Shown here one piece after another: positions 55,290 to 64,000 of a stretch of 64,000 nt of DNA. This stretch comes from JBFGFX01 sp965232455 (lineage in GTDB: Bacteria; Pseudomonadota; Gammaproteobacteria; Steroidobacterales; Woeseiaceae). How positions within the stretch are numbered: the stretch's first letter is position 1; every line of letters begins with the position of its first letter. The stretch lies in assembly GCA_965232455.1 (NCBI GenBank), contig OZ246981.1, forward strand, positions 5,704,001 to 5,768,000, in the 5' to 3' direction. Under the pieces are notes generated by a model. That model had not been told where the DNA came from and searched no databases. It worked only from the letters and a program-made list of their open reading frames with translations. Both the position numbers and the translations under genes were made by a program.

Positions 55290-55670
55290 ATGGCATTGTC
55301 AAACGAAGATCTGCTCAAAGAATTGAGCGCAAAACCGATTATGGAAGTAGTTGAGCTCGTCAAGATGCTCGAAGAAGAGTGGGGCGTCTCCGCGGCGGCT
55401 CCCGTCGCTGTTGCTGCGGCGGCAGCCGGTGGTGACGCGGCTGCGGCTGCCGAGGAAAAAACCGAGTTCGACGTTGTGATGACCAGCTTTGGCGGCAACA
55501 AGGTTGCCGTGATCAAGGCGGTCCGCGCAATCACCGGGCTTGGCCTCAAGGAAGCGAAGGACACCGTAGAAGGGGCTCCCTCGACGATCAAAGAGGCGGT
55601 TTCCAAGGACGAAGCGGAAGAGCTCAAGAAGCAGCTTGAAGAAGCCGGCGCCAGCGTCGATCTGAAATAA
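55290..55670 (+). CDS. rplL: 50S ribosomal protein L7/L12
   Basis: The 126-residue protein has the N-terminal dimer helix (D-L-L-K-E-L), a long Ala-rich hinge (about 35-55) and the C-terminal domain with G-x-N-K-V-A-V-I-K-A-V-R and G-L-G-L-K-E-A-K. It starts at ATG 55290 with AGAGG upstream. The rplL-rpoB gap carries a terminator-like hairpin. Confidence 0.97.
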   Translation: MALSNEDLLKELSAKPIMEVVELVKMLEEEWGVSAAAPVAVAAAAAGGDAAAAAEEKTEFDVVMTSFGGNKVAVIKAVRAITGLGLKEAKDTVEGAPSTIKEAVSKDEAEELKKQLEEAGASVDLK

Positions 55671-55703
55671 TCGACCGGCGTGGTACTGGTCCGCGACTTC
55701 AAC

Positions 55704-55740
55704 GGCAGCCGGTGGGCCAGCACCACCGGTCTGCCTTTTT
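55704..55740 (+). terminator. Attenuator-like hairpin between rplL and rpoB
   Basis: The stem GGCAG-CCGGTGG pairs with CCACCGG-(T)-CTGCC with one bulged T, a 7-base loop and five T. It lies 33 bases after rplL, where the known partial terminator of this operon sits in other Gammaproteobacteria, and would reduce rpoBC expression relative to ribosomal genes. Confidence 0.82.
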
Positions 55741-55903
55741 GCGTTCGGGCTTCGGGCAATCGCCCCGTGCAGGGAAGAATCGACTATGCGTCCCGGGAAC
55801 GGCTTCTGCCGCGCCCGGCGGCAAAAAATTGCAAACGTGACAGTGGTGTTTCGGCGGCGGGTTTCCCGTCGGCGGGCGCTACCTAAATCGAAGGTAATCT
55901 CGA

Positions 55904-58900
55904 ATGGCCTATTCATTCACAGAGAAAAAGCGTATCCGCAAGAACTTCGGCAAGCGGGCAACCATACTGGACGTGCCGTATCTGCTTTCCATACAGCTGG
56001 ATTCGTATGACAAGTTCCTGCAGCTGGGTGATGGTGACGAAAAGCGCAATGAAATCGGCTTGCACGCGGCGTTCCGGTCCGTGTTTCCGATCGTCAGCTA
56101 TTCCGGCAACGCTGCTCTCGAATATGTGAGTTATCGCCTGGGTGAACCGGTATTTGACGTCAAAGAATGTCAGATGCGCGGCTTGACCTACGCCGCGCCG
56201 ATCCGCGTAAAAGTTCGCCTGGTGATTTACGACAAGGAAGCCAGCGGCACGCCCAAGCCGGTAAAGGACATTCGCGAGCAGGAAGTGTATCTCGGCGAGA
56301 TGCCGTTGATGACCGATCACGGTACGTTCGTCATTAACGGCACCGAGCGCGTCATCGTGTCGCAGCTGCACCGGTCGCCCGGCGTGTTTTTCGACCACGA
56401 CAAGGGTAAGACCCATTCGTCGGGCAAACTCTTGTTCTCCGCGCGCATCATCCCCTACCGCGGCTCATGGCTCGATTTCGAGTTCGATCCGAAGGATTGC
56501 GTGTTCGCGCGTATCGATCGTCGCCGCAAGCTGCCGGTTACGATAATCATGCGGGCGCTCGGCCTGTCCAACGAAGAAATGCTCGACATCTTCTTCGACA
56601 CCAACGATTTTTATCTGTCGGATACGGAAATACGCATGGGGCTGGTGCCCGAGCGGCTGCGCGGCGAGACGGCGATGTTCGACATCAAGCTCGGTCGTAA
56701 AGTGATCGTCGAGGAAGGTCGTCGGATCACCGCGAAACACGTCCGGGACATGGCCCAGTCCAAGGTTAACGACCTGGTCGTGCCGCAGGAGTACCTGCTC
56801 GGCAAGGCGCTGGCTCACGACGTCGTCGATACCGAAACCGGGGAGCTTCTGGCGGCGGCCAACGACGAGCTGACCGAGGAACTGGTCGAGGGGCTGATCG
56901 AGAAAGGCGTCGAGCATATCCGGACGCTGTACGTTAACGACCTGGATCACGGACCTTATATCTCGAATACGCTCAGAATCGACCCGTCAACGACGCGGCT
57001 CGAGGCGTTGGTCGAGATCTATCGCATGATGCGACCGGGCGAGCCGCCGACGAAAGAGGCCGCCGAAAACCTGTTTCAAAACCTCTTTTTCAACGAAGAG
57101 CGCTACGATCTGTCGGCCGTCGGCCGGATGAAGTTCAATCGCCGCGTCGGTCGTGATGATTCGGAAGGCACCGGCGTCCTCGATACGAACGACATTCTGG
57201 ACGTACTGAAGACCCTGGTCGATATTCGTAACGGTAACGGGACGGTCGATGACATCGATCACCTGGGCAACCGGCGCGTGCGCAGCGTCGGTGAAATGGC
57301 GGAAAATGCGTTCCGCGTCGGTCTGGTGCGTGTCGAGCGCGCCGTCAAGGAGCGGTTGACCCAGGCGGAGACGGAAGGCCTGATGCCGCAGGAGATGATC
57401 AACGCCAAGCCGGTCGCGGCGGCGGTCAAGGAATTTTTCGGTTCCAGTCAGCTGTCGCAGTTCATGGACCAGAACAACCCGCTGTCGGAGGTGACGCACA
57501 AGCGCCGCGTGTCGGCGTTGGGTCCGGGCGGCCTGACCCGCGAACGCGCCGGGTTTGAGGTGCGGGACGTGCACCCGACTCACTACGGCCGCGTTTGCCC
57601 CATCGAAACGCCTGAAGGCCCGAACATCGGCCTTATCAATTCGCTGGCCGTTTACGCCAGGACCAACGAATACGGTTTCCTGGAGACCCCGTATCGCAAG
57701 GTGGTAAAGGGCAAGGCTACCACCGAGATCGTTTACCTGTCGGCTATCGAGGAAAGCAATTTCATCATCGCGCAGGCAAACGCCGAACTCGACAAAAACG
57801 GCAAGTTCCTGGAAGAGCTGGTTTCCGTGCGGCACAAGAACGAGTTCACGCTGTCCGCACCCGACGGTATCGACTACATGGACGTCTCGCCACGTCAGAT
57901 CGTGTCGGTGGCGGCCGCGTTGATCCCGTTTCTCGAGCACGACGACGCAAACCGCGCGTTGATGGGCTCGAACATGCAGCGCCAGGCGGTCCCGACGCTC
58001 CGCTCCGAGGCGCCGTTGGTCGGTACCGGAATCGAGCGTGCCGTTGCGGTCGACTCGGGCGTAACGGTCGTCGCAAAACGCGGCGGCAAGGTGGATTCGG
58101 TGGATGCATCGCGGATCGTCGTGCGCGTGAACGACGACGAGACCGACGCGTCGGAATCGGGTGTCGATATCTACAACCTGACGAAGTACACGCGCTCGAA
58201 CCAGAACACCTGCATTAATCAGCGGCCGCTCGTCAGTGAAGGCGACCAGATCGCCAGCGGCGACGTTCTTGCGGACGGACCGTCAACCAACATGGGTGAA
58301 CTGGCCCTGGGCCAGAATCTGCTGGTCGCGTTCATGCCCTGGAACGGTTACAACTTCGAGGACTCGATCCTGATATCGGAACGTGTCGTGCAGGAGGACC
58401 GCTTCACGACCATTCATATCGAGGAGCTTTCCTGCGTCGCTCGGGACACGAAGCTGGGTTCCGAAGACATCACCTCGGATATCCCCAACGTTGGTGACGC
58501 GGCGCTCGCCAAGCTCGATGAATCGGGAATCGCGTTCATCGGTGCGGAGGTCAAGGCCGGCGATATTCTGGTTGGCAAGGTCACGCCAAAAGGCGAGACG
58601 CAGCTTACGCCGGAAGAGAAGCTGTTGCGGGCGATTTTCGGTGAAAAGGCATCCGACGTAAAAGACACGTCGCTCCGCGTACCTCCGGGCATGGACGGAA
58701 CGGTCATCGACGTACGCGTATTCACTCGGGACGGTGTTGAGAAAGACATGCGTGCGCTGTCGATCGAACGGTCGGAGCTGGAGAGTGTGCGAAAGGACCT
58801 GGACGACACGCTGCGCATTCTCGAAGAGGACATTTACGAACGTGTGGAACGTATGCTGGTCGGCAAGATGGCGCAGGGCGGGCCGAACAAACTTGCTTCG

Positions 58901-59983
58901 GGCAGCAAGATCACGAGCGCCTACCTGCAGGAAGTGCCGCGTGAGCAGTGGTTCGAGATTCGCCTGAAGAACGACGAGGCGAACGAACAGCTCGAAAAGG
59001 CGTCCGAGCGGCTGAAGTCGCAGCGCGCCGAATTCGATCGCCGTTACGACGAGAAAAAGGCGAAAATCACCGCGGGCGACGATCTCGCGCCGGGCGTGTT
59101 GAAGATGGTCAAGGTTTATTTGGCCGTCAAACGCCGGGTACAACCGGGTGACAAGATGGCGGGACGTCACGGCAACAAGGGCGTGATCTCGACAATTGTG
59201 CCGGTGGAAGACATGCCGTATCTCGAAGACGGCACGCCGGTCGACATCGTGCTGAATCCGCTGGGCGTGCCTTCGCGGATGAACGTCGGCCAGGTTCTCG
59301 AGACTCACCTCGGCATGGCCGCCAAAGGCGTCGGTAAAAAGATCAACGCGATGTTACGCGCGCAGGAGTCGGTGACGAAAATTCGGCAGTTCCTCGAGAA
59401 GGTCTACAACACCACCGGGGGCAGAGAGGAGCAGATCAAGTCCTTGAGCGACGCGGAAGTGCTGGAGCTTGCCGGAAATCTCGTCAACGGCCTGCCGACC
59501 GCAACGCCTGTGTTCGACGGCGCGGCCGAAGCGGAGATCAAGAACCTGCTCAAGCTCGCCGACCTCGGCGAAAGCGGTCAGACGCGTTTGCACGACGGAC
59601 GCACGGGTGAGAAATTCGATCGGGAGACGACCGTTGGTTATATGTACATGTTGAAACTCAATCATCTGGTTGACGACAAGATGCACGCCCGCTCAACCGG
59701 ACCTTACAGCCTTGTTACGCAGCAGCCGCTGGGCGGTAAGGCGCAGTTCGGCGGCCAGCGCTTCGGTGAGATGGAGGTCTGGGCGCTCGAAGCCTATGGC
59801 GCGTCCTACACCTTGCAGGAAATGCTGACGGTCAAATCGGACGACGTTCAGGGGCGCACCAAGATGTACAAGAACATCGTGGACGGTGAGCACGAGATGG
59901 ACGCCGGCATGCCGGAATCCTTCAACGTGCTCGTCAAAGAGATTCGTTCTCTCGGTATCAACATTGAATTGGAAACAGACTGA
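55904..59983 (+). CDS. rpoB: DNA-directed RNA polymerase subunit beta
   Basis: The 1,359-residue protein shows the rifampicin region S-Q-L-S-Q-F-M-D-Q-N-N-P-L-S-E (about residue 520), G-L-T-R-E-R-A-G-F-E-V-R-D-V-H and the terminal M-L-T-V-K-S-D-D-V-x-G-R-T. It forms the catalytic cleft with RpoC. Its stop TGA overlaps the rpoC start by one base (TGATG). Confidence 0.99.
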   Translation: MAYSFTEKKRIRKNFGKRATILDVPYLLSIQLDSYDKFLQLGDGDEKRNEIGLHAAFRSVFPIVSYSGNAALEYVSYRLGEPVFDVKECQMRGLTYAAPIRVKVRLVIYDKEASGTPKPVKDIREQEVYLGEMPLMTDHGTFVINGTERVIVSQLHRSPGVFFDHDKGKTHSSGKLLFSARIIPYRGSWLDFEFDPKDCVFARIDRRRKLPVTIIMRALGLSNEEMLDIFFDTNDFYLSDTEIRMGLVPERLRGETAMFDIKLGRKVIVEEGRRITAKHVRDMAQSKVNDLVVPQEYLLGKALAHDVVDTETGELLAAANDELTEELVEGLIEKGVEHIRTLYVNDLDHGPYISNTLRIDPSTTRLEALVEIYRMMRPGEPPTKEAAENLFQNLFFNEERYDLSAVGRMKFNRRVGRDDSEGTGVLDTNDILDVLKTLVDIRNGNGTVDDIDHLGNRRVRSVGEMAENAFRVGLVRVERAVKERLTQAETEGLMPQEMINAKPVAAAVKEFFGSSQLSQFMDQNNPLSEVTHKRRVSALGPGGLTRERAGFEVRDVHPTHYGRVCPIETPEGPNIGLINSLAVYARTNEYGFLETPYRKVVKGKATTEIVYLSAIEESNFIIAQANAELDKNGKFLEELVSVRHKNEFTLSAPDGIDYMDVSPRQIVSVAAALIPFLEHDDANRALMGSNMQRQAVPTLRSEAPLVGTGIERAVAVDSGVTVVAKRGGKVDSVDASRIVVRVNDDETDASESGVDIYNLTKYTRSNQNTCINQRPLVSEGDQIASGDVLADGPSTNMGELALGQNLLVAFMPWNGYNFEDSILISERVVQEDRFTTIHIEELSCVARDTKLGSEDITSDIPNVGDAALAKLDESGIAFIGAEVKAGDILVGKVTPKGETQLTPEEKLLRAIFGEKASDVKDTSLRVPPGMDGTVIDVRVFTRDGVEKDMRALSIERSELESVRKDLDDTLRILEEDIYERVERMLVGKMAQGGPNKLASGSKITSAYLQEVPREQWFEIRLKNDEANEQLEKASERLKSQRAEFDRRYDEKKAKITAGDDLAPGVLKMVKVYLAVKRRVQPGDKMAGRHGNKGVISTIVPVEDMPYLEDGTPVDIVLNPLGVPSRMNVGQVLETHLGMAAKGVGKKINAMLRAQESVTKIRQFLEKVYNTTGGREEQIKSLSDAEVLELAGNLVNGLPTATPVFDGAAEAEIKNLLKLADLGESGQTRLHDGRTGEKFDRETTVGYMYMLKLNHLVDDKMHARSTGPYSLVTQQPLGGKAQFGGQRFGEMEVWALEAYGASYTLQEMLTVKSDDVQGRTKMYKNIVDGEHEMDAGMPESFNVLVKEIRSLGINIELETD

Positions 59984-62900
59984 TGAAAGATCTTCTGAAG
60001 CTATTCAAGTACCAGAATACTGTCGATGACTTCGACGCGATTCGCATCGGCCTGGCGTCGCCGGACATGGTTCGCTCGTGGTCTTTCGGTGAAGTCAAAA
60101 AGCCGGAAACGATCAACTATCGTACCTTCAAACCGGAACGGGACGGGCTGTTCTGCGCAAAGATTTTCGGTCCTATCAAGGACTACGAGTGCCTGTGCGG
60201 AAAATACAAACGCCTGAAACACCGCGGGGTCGTGTGCGAGAAGTGCGGTGTCGAGGTGACGCAGACAAAAGTAAGGCGCGAGCGCATGGCGCATATCGAG
60301 CTCGCCAGCCCGGTTGCGCATATCTGGTTTTTGAAGTCCCTGCCCAGCCGCATCGGGTTGATGTTGGACATGACGCTCAGAGAAATCGAGCGGGTGCTGT
60401 ATTTCGAGGCGTTCGTCGTGGCCGATCCGGGCATGACTCCGCTGGAGCGCGGTCAGCTGCTGACCGACGAGATGTACCTCGAGGCAATCGAGCAATACGG
60501 CGACGAGTTCGATGCCCGCATGGGCGCCGAAGCCGTGCGCGAGATGCTGATGACCATAGACTTGCAGCGCGAAGTTCTTCAGGTTCGCGAGGACATCGGT
60601 GCGACGCGTTCGGAAACCAAGATTAAGCGGCTGTCCAAACGGTTGAAGCTGCTCGAGTCGTTCATCGAGTCGGGCAACAAGCCTGAGTGGATGGTGTTGA
60701 CCGTGCTGCCGGTGCTGCCGCCCGATTTGCGGCCGCTCGTACCGCTCGATGGCGGTCGTTTTGCGACTTCCGATCTGAACGACCTCTACCGCCGCGTGAT
60801 CAACCGAAACAACCGCCTGCGCCGGTTGCTGGAGCTGAACGCGCCCGACATCATCGTGCGCAACGAGAAGCGCATGCTGCAGGAATCCGTTGACGCCCTG
60901 CTCGACAACGGGCGCCGTGGTCGCGCGATCACCGGCACCAACAAGCGCCCGCTGAAGTCGCTTGCCGATATGATCAAAGGCAAACAAGGGCGGTTCCGGC
61001 AGAACCTGCTCGGGAAACGAGTGGATTATTCCGGCCGCTCGGTGATCGTCGTTGGACCCACGCTGCGGCTGCATCAATGCGGCCTGCCGAAAAAGATGGC
61101 CCTGGAGCTGTTCAAGCCGTTCATTTTCTCGAAGCTGCAGCTCAGAGGCGAGGCGACGACGATCAAGGCGGCGAAACGGCTGGTCGAACGGGAAGGCGGC
61201 GAGGTCTGGGATATTCTCGAAGAGGTGATTCGCGAGCATCCGGTCCTTTTGAACCGCGCGCCGACGCTGCACCGCCTCGGCATCCAGGCATTCGAGCCCG
61301 TGCTCATCGAGGGCAAGGCCATTCAGCTGCACCCGCTGGTCTGCACGGCGTTCAATGCGGACTTCGACGGCGACCAGATGGCCGTGCACGTGCCGCTGTC
61401 GCTGGAAGCCCAGCTCGAAGCGCGCGCGCTGATGATGTCGTCGAACAACATCCTGTCGCCCGCCAATGGCGACCCGATCATCGTGCCTTCGCAGGACGTG
61501 GTTCTGGGGCTTTATTACATGACTCGCTCCAAGGTCCACGCGAAGGGCGAGGGCATGGTGTTCGCGGATATCGACGAAGCGCGTCGTGCCTACGAAAACG
61601 GCGTCGTGGAGCTGCACGCGAAGGTCAAGGTGCGTGTACCGTTGCACGAAGCCGGTTCAGACGACGAGGTCGCCACGATCGAAAAGCTGGTTGAGACCAC
61701 GGTAGGTCGCGCATTGCTGTCGACGCTGTTACCTGCGGGTCTGAGTTTCGACGTAATCAATCGCGATATGACGAAAAAAGCGATCTCGAACGTCATCAAC
61801 TCGTGTTATCGGAACCTTGGGCTGAAGAAGGCCGTCGTATTCGCCGACCGTCTGATGTACACGGGATTCCGTTTTGCGACGATCGCGGGTATCTCGATCG
61901 GCGTCAACGACATGGTCGTGCCGGAGTCGAAAGAGTCCATTCTCGCGGACGCGGAGGCCGAGGTTAAAGAGATCCAGGAGCAGTACTCGTCCGGTCTCGT
62001 GACCGAAGGCGAGCGTTACAACAAAGTGGTCGACATCTGGTCGCGCACCAACGACCAGATCGCCAAGGCGATGATGGACAAGCTCGGTTCGGACACCGTC
62101 AAAGACGCCGAGGGCAACGACGTCAAGCAGGAATCGTTCAACTCGATCTACATGATGGCGGACTCCGGTGCTCGTGGCTCCGCCGCGCAGATCCGGCAGC
62201 TCGCCGGCATGCGCGGTCTGATGGCCAAACCGGACGGTTCTATCATTGAAACGCCGATCACCGCCAACTTCCGCGAAGGCCTGGACGTACTGCAGTACTT
62301 CATCTCCACGCACGGAGCCAGAAAGGGTCTGGCGGATACGGCTCTGAAGACCGCAAACTCCGGCTATCTGACCCGCCGCCTGGTGGACGTCGCTCAGGAC
62401 CTGGTCGTCACCGAACTCGACTGCGAAACACGCAACGGGGTCGCGATGGCGCCGCTGGTTGAAGGCGGCGACGTCGTCGAGCCGCTGCGCGAGCGTGTAT
62501 TGGGTCGTGTATTGGCCGAACCCGTGCTTATTCCCGGCACCGACAAGGTCGCGTTCGATGCGGGTACGATGCTGGACGAGGCAGGCGTGGCCCGGCTGGA
62601 GGACCTCTCGATCGACCATGTGCTGGTTCGTTCGCCGATTACCTGTGAGATCCGCTACGGCGTCTGCGCACAGTGTTACGGCCGCGATCTTGCTCGCGGC
62701 AAGAGGATCAATATCGGCGAGGCGGTCGGCGTGATTGCCGCACAGTCTATCGGAGAGCCCGGCACGCAGTTGACCATGCGCACCTTCCACATCGGCGGCG
62801 CCGCCTCCCGGTCCGCCGCGGTGAACAACATCGAGCTGAAGAACACCGGTGTCGTCAAGCTCAATAACATCAAAACCGTGCACCACCAGAAGGGTTATCT

Positions 62901-64000
62901 CGTCGCGGTGTCCCGTTCGGGCGAGATTTCGGTCATCAACGAGCACGGCCGCGAGCGCGAGCGTTACAAGGTGCCCTACGGTGCGACGATCACCGTTGAG
63001 GACGGCGCCGAGGTCAGGCCGGGACAGATTGTCGCCACCTGGGATCCGCACACTCACCCGGTCATCACCGAGGTGGCGGGTGACCTGCGTTTCGAGGACT
63101 TCATCGACGGCGTGACCGTTGCCGAGCAGGTGGACGAGTTCACCGGTCTGACGAGCATTGTCGTACTGGATCCGAAGCAGCGCGGCAGCACGGGCAAGGA
63201 CCTGCGGCCGATGGCCAAGCTGGTCGACGCCGACGGCAAGGAAATTTGCTTCGCAAACACGGAAATTCCGGCCGTTTACGCGTTGCCGGCGGGCGCTATC
63301 GTGACCTCCAGTGACGGTGCCAAGGTGTCCGTGGGCGACGTTATCGCTCGCATTCCGCAGGAGTCTTCCAAGACTCGTGACATCACCGGCGGTTTGCCGC
63401 GTGTCGCCGACCTGTTCGAGGCGAGAAAGCCGAAAGATCCGGCGATCATGGCCGAGCATACCGGCACCGTCAGTTTCGGAAAGGAAACCAAGGGCAAGCG
63501 TCGCCTGGTCATTACCGACGAGTCCGGCGAGAGTCGCGAGGACCTGATTCCGAAGTGGCGTCACCTGAACGTATTCGAGGGCGAGCAGGTCGTTCGCGGC
63601 GAAGTCATTGCCGATGGTGAGCCGAATCCGCACGACATTCTGCGGTTGCAGGGCACCGAAGCGCTGGCCGATTATCTCGTCCGCGAGATCCAGGACGTTT
63701 ATCGTTTGCAGGGCGTGAAAATCAACGACAAGCACATCGAGGTCATCATTCGGCAGATGCTGCGCAAGGTGAACGTAGCCTCGGCCGGTGACAGCAACTT
63801 CCTGCGCGGCGAGCAGATTGACAAGGCGCGCGGGCTGGAGGTGTGCGAACAGCTGGAAGCACAGGGTAAGGAGCCGTTGACCGTCGAGCCGATGCTGTTG
63901 GGTATCACCAAGGCATCGCTGGCGACGGAGTCGTTCATTTCGGCGGCGTCCTTCCAGGAAACCACGCGTGTTCTGACCGAAGCGGCGGTGCGCGGTTTGC
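59983..64000 (+). CDS. rpoC: DNA-directed RNA polymerase subunit beta', C-terminus outside window
   Basis: The frame is open from ATG 59983 to the window end, 1,339 codons, so the C-terminal part is missing. It has the N-terminal zinc site (C-L-C-G-K-Y, C-E-K-C-G, about residues 69-88), the Mg-binding N-A-D-F-D-G-D-Q-M at residues 458-466, and the second zinc site around C-E-I-R-Y-G-V-C-A-Q-C-Y-G (about 888). It completes the core polymerase with rpoB. Confidence 0.99.
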   Translation, partial: MKDLLKLFKYQNTVDDFDAIRIGLASPDMVRSWSFGEVKKPETINYRTFKPERDGLFCAKIFGPIKDYECLCGKYKRLKHRGVVCEKCGVEVTQTKVRRERMAHIELASPVAHIWFLKSLPSRIGLMLDMTLREIERVLYFEAFVVADPGMTPLERGQLLTDEMYLEAIEQYGDEFDARMGAEAVREMLMTIDLQREVLQVREDIGATRSETKIKRLSKRLKLLESFIESGNKPEWMVLTVLPVLPPDLRPLVPLDGGRFATSDLNDLYRRVINRNNRLRRLLELNAPDIIVRNEKRMLQESVDALLDNGRRGRAITGTNKRPLKSLADMIKGKQGRFRQNLLGKRVDYSGRSVIVVGPTLRLHQCGLPKKMALELFKPFIFSKLQLRGEATTIKAAKRLVEREGGEVWDILEEVIREHPVLLNRAPTLHRLGIQAFEPVLIEGKAIQLHPLVCTAFNADFDGDQMAVHVPLSLEAQLEARALMMSSNNILSPANGDPIIVPSQDVVLGLYYMTRSKVHAKGEGMVFADIDEARRAYENGVVELHAKVKVRVPLHEAGSDDEVATIEKLVETTVGRALLSTLLPAGLSFDVINRDMTKKAISNVINSCYRNLGLKKAVVFADRLMYTGFRFATIAGISIGVNDMVVPESKESILADAEAEVKEIQEQYSSGLVTEGERYNKVVDIWSRTNDQIAKAMMDKLGSDTVKDAEGNDVKQESFNSIYMMADSGARGSAAQIRQLAGMRGLMAKPDGSIIETPITANFREGLDVLQYFISTHGARKGLADTALKTANSGYLTRRLVDVAQDLVVTELDCETRNGVAMAPLVEGGDVVEPLRERVLGRVLAEPVLIPGTDKVAFDAGTMLDEAGVARLEDLSIDHVLVRSPITCEIRYGVCAQCYGRDLARGKRINIGEAVGVIAAQSIGEPGTQLTMRTFHIGGAASRSAAVNNIELKNTGVVKLNNIKTVHHQKGYLVAVSRSGEISVINEHGRERERYKVPYGATITVEDGAEVRPGQIVATWDPHTHPVITEVAGDLRFEDFIDGVTVAEQVDEFTGLTSIVVLDPKQRGSTGKDLRPMAKLVDADGKEICFANTEIPAVYALPAGAIVTSSDGAKVSVGDVIARIPQESSKTRDITGGLPRVADLFEARKPKDPAIMAEHTGTVSFGKETKGKRRLVITDESGESREDLIPKWRHLNVFEGEQVVRGEVIADGEPNPHDILRLQGTEALADYLVREIQDVYRLQGVKINDKHIEVIIRQMLRKVNVASAGDSNFLRGEQIDKARGLEVCEQLEAQGKEPLTVEPMLLGITKASLATESFISAASFQETTRVLTEAAVRGL

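Noticed and set aside
60001..63735. Long minus-strand frames opposite rpoC (548 and 668 codons)
   Set aside because: They mirror rpoC codons and are rich in His, Gln and Arg, with no known domain.

Overview
The window is a GC-rich (about 60% by eye) chromosomal segment of a Gammaproteobacterium. Three things support this: the block tRNA-Tyr, tRNA-Gly, tRNA-Thr, tuf, tRNA-Trp, secE, nusG, rplK, rplA, rplJ, rplL, rpoB, rpoC in canonical order, the gammaproteobacterial CmoA/CmoB wobble-modification pair, and an OxyR with both redox cysteines. The genes otherwise look like those of an aerobic, probably marine or soil heterotroph. The genus cannot be fixed from the sequence alone. There is no rRNA, CRISPR array, prophage or intact insertion sequence.

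Bases 1-9330 hold mostly small or hypothetical genes, a MOSC protein, a YtfJ/GerW plus DUF2953 pair (familiar from spore formers, here in a Gram-negative), a PL3-type pectate lyase and a secreted alpha/beta hydrolase. Bases 9460-16600 hold an iron-uptake unit (TonB-dependent receptor plus PepSY membrane protein behind a Fur box), a divergent LytTR membrane regulator, a soluble PQQ dehydrogenase and a lipoprotein. Bases 16600-29740 hold regulator/target pairs (Lrp with a RhtA-like exporter, HxlR with an SDR, OxyR with Dps), three adjacent proteins of unclear role, and two tandem beta-lactamase-fold serine hydrolases. Bases 29825-34295 hold gabD, a long imperfect palindrome, a DNA alkylation-repair pair (Ada/AlkA-type glycosylase plus Ogt) and a ChrR-like cupin.

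The most unusual gene is at 34662-40412. It is a secreted protein of about 1,916 residues with a galactose-oxidase-like copper-radical domain whose metal ligands all appear intact. It also carries PA14, PKD and YVTN-propeller regions, a di-haem cytochrome c peroxidase/MauG-like region and a C-terminal carbohydrate-binding-like domain. A separate MauG/cytochrome c peroxidase gene follows directly. Together they suggest an extracellular or periplasmic oxidation system in which electrons from a copper-radical site could pass to haem.

Bases 42263-49212 hold a DASS transporter and PNPOx-like pair, a possible orphan small RNA, a DUF6122/cupin-like pair, a GbsR-type regulator, cmoAB and a VanY-type peptidase. 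From 49317 onward is the core translation/transcription block. Just before tRNA-Gly lies a 110-bp tandem repeat (3.7 copies), each unit carrying the first 18 bases of tRNA-Gly. Degenerate repeats also sit around tRNA-Trp, and the L10 leader RNA and the rplL-rpoB attenuator hairpin are recognisable.
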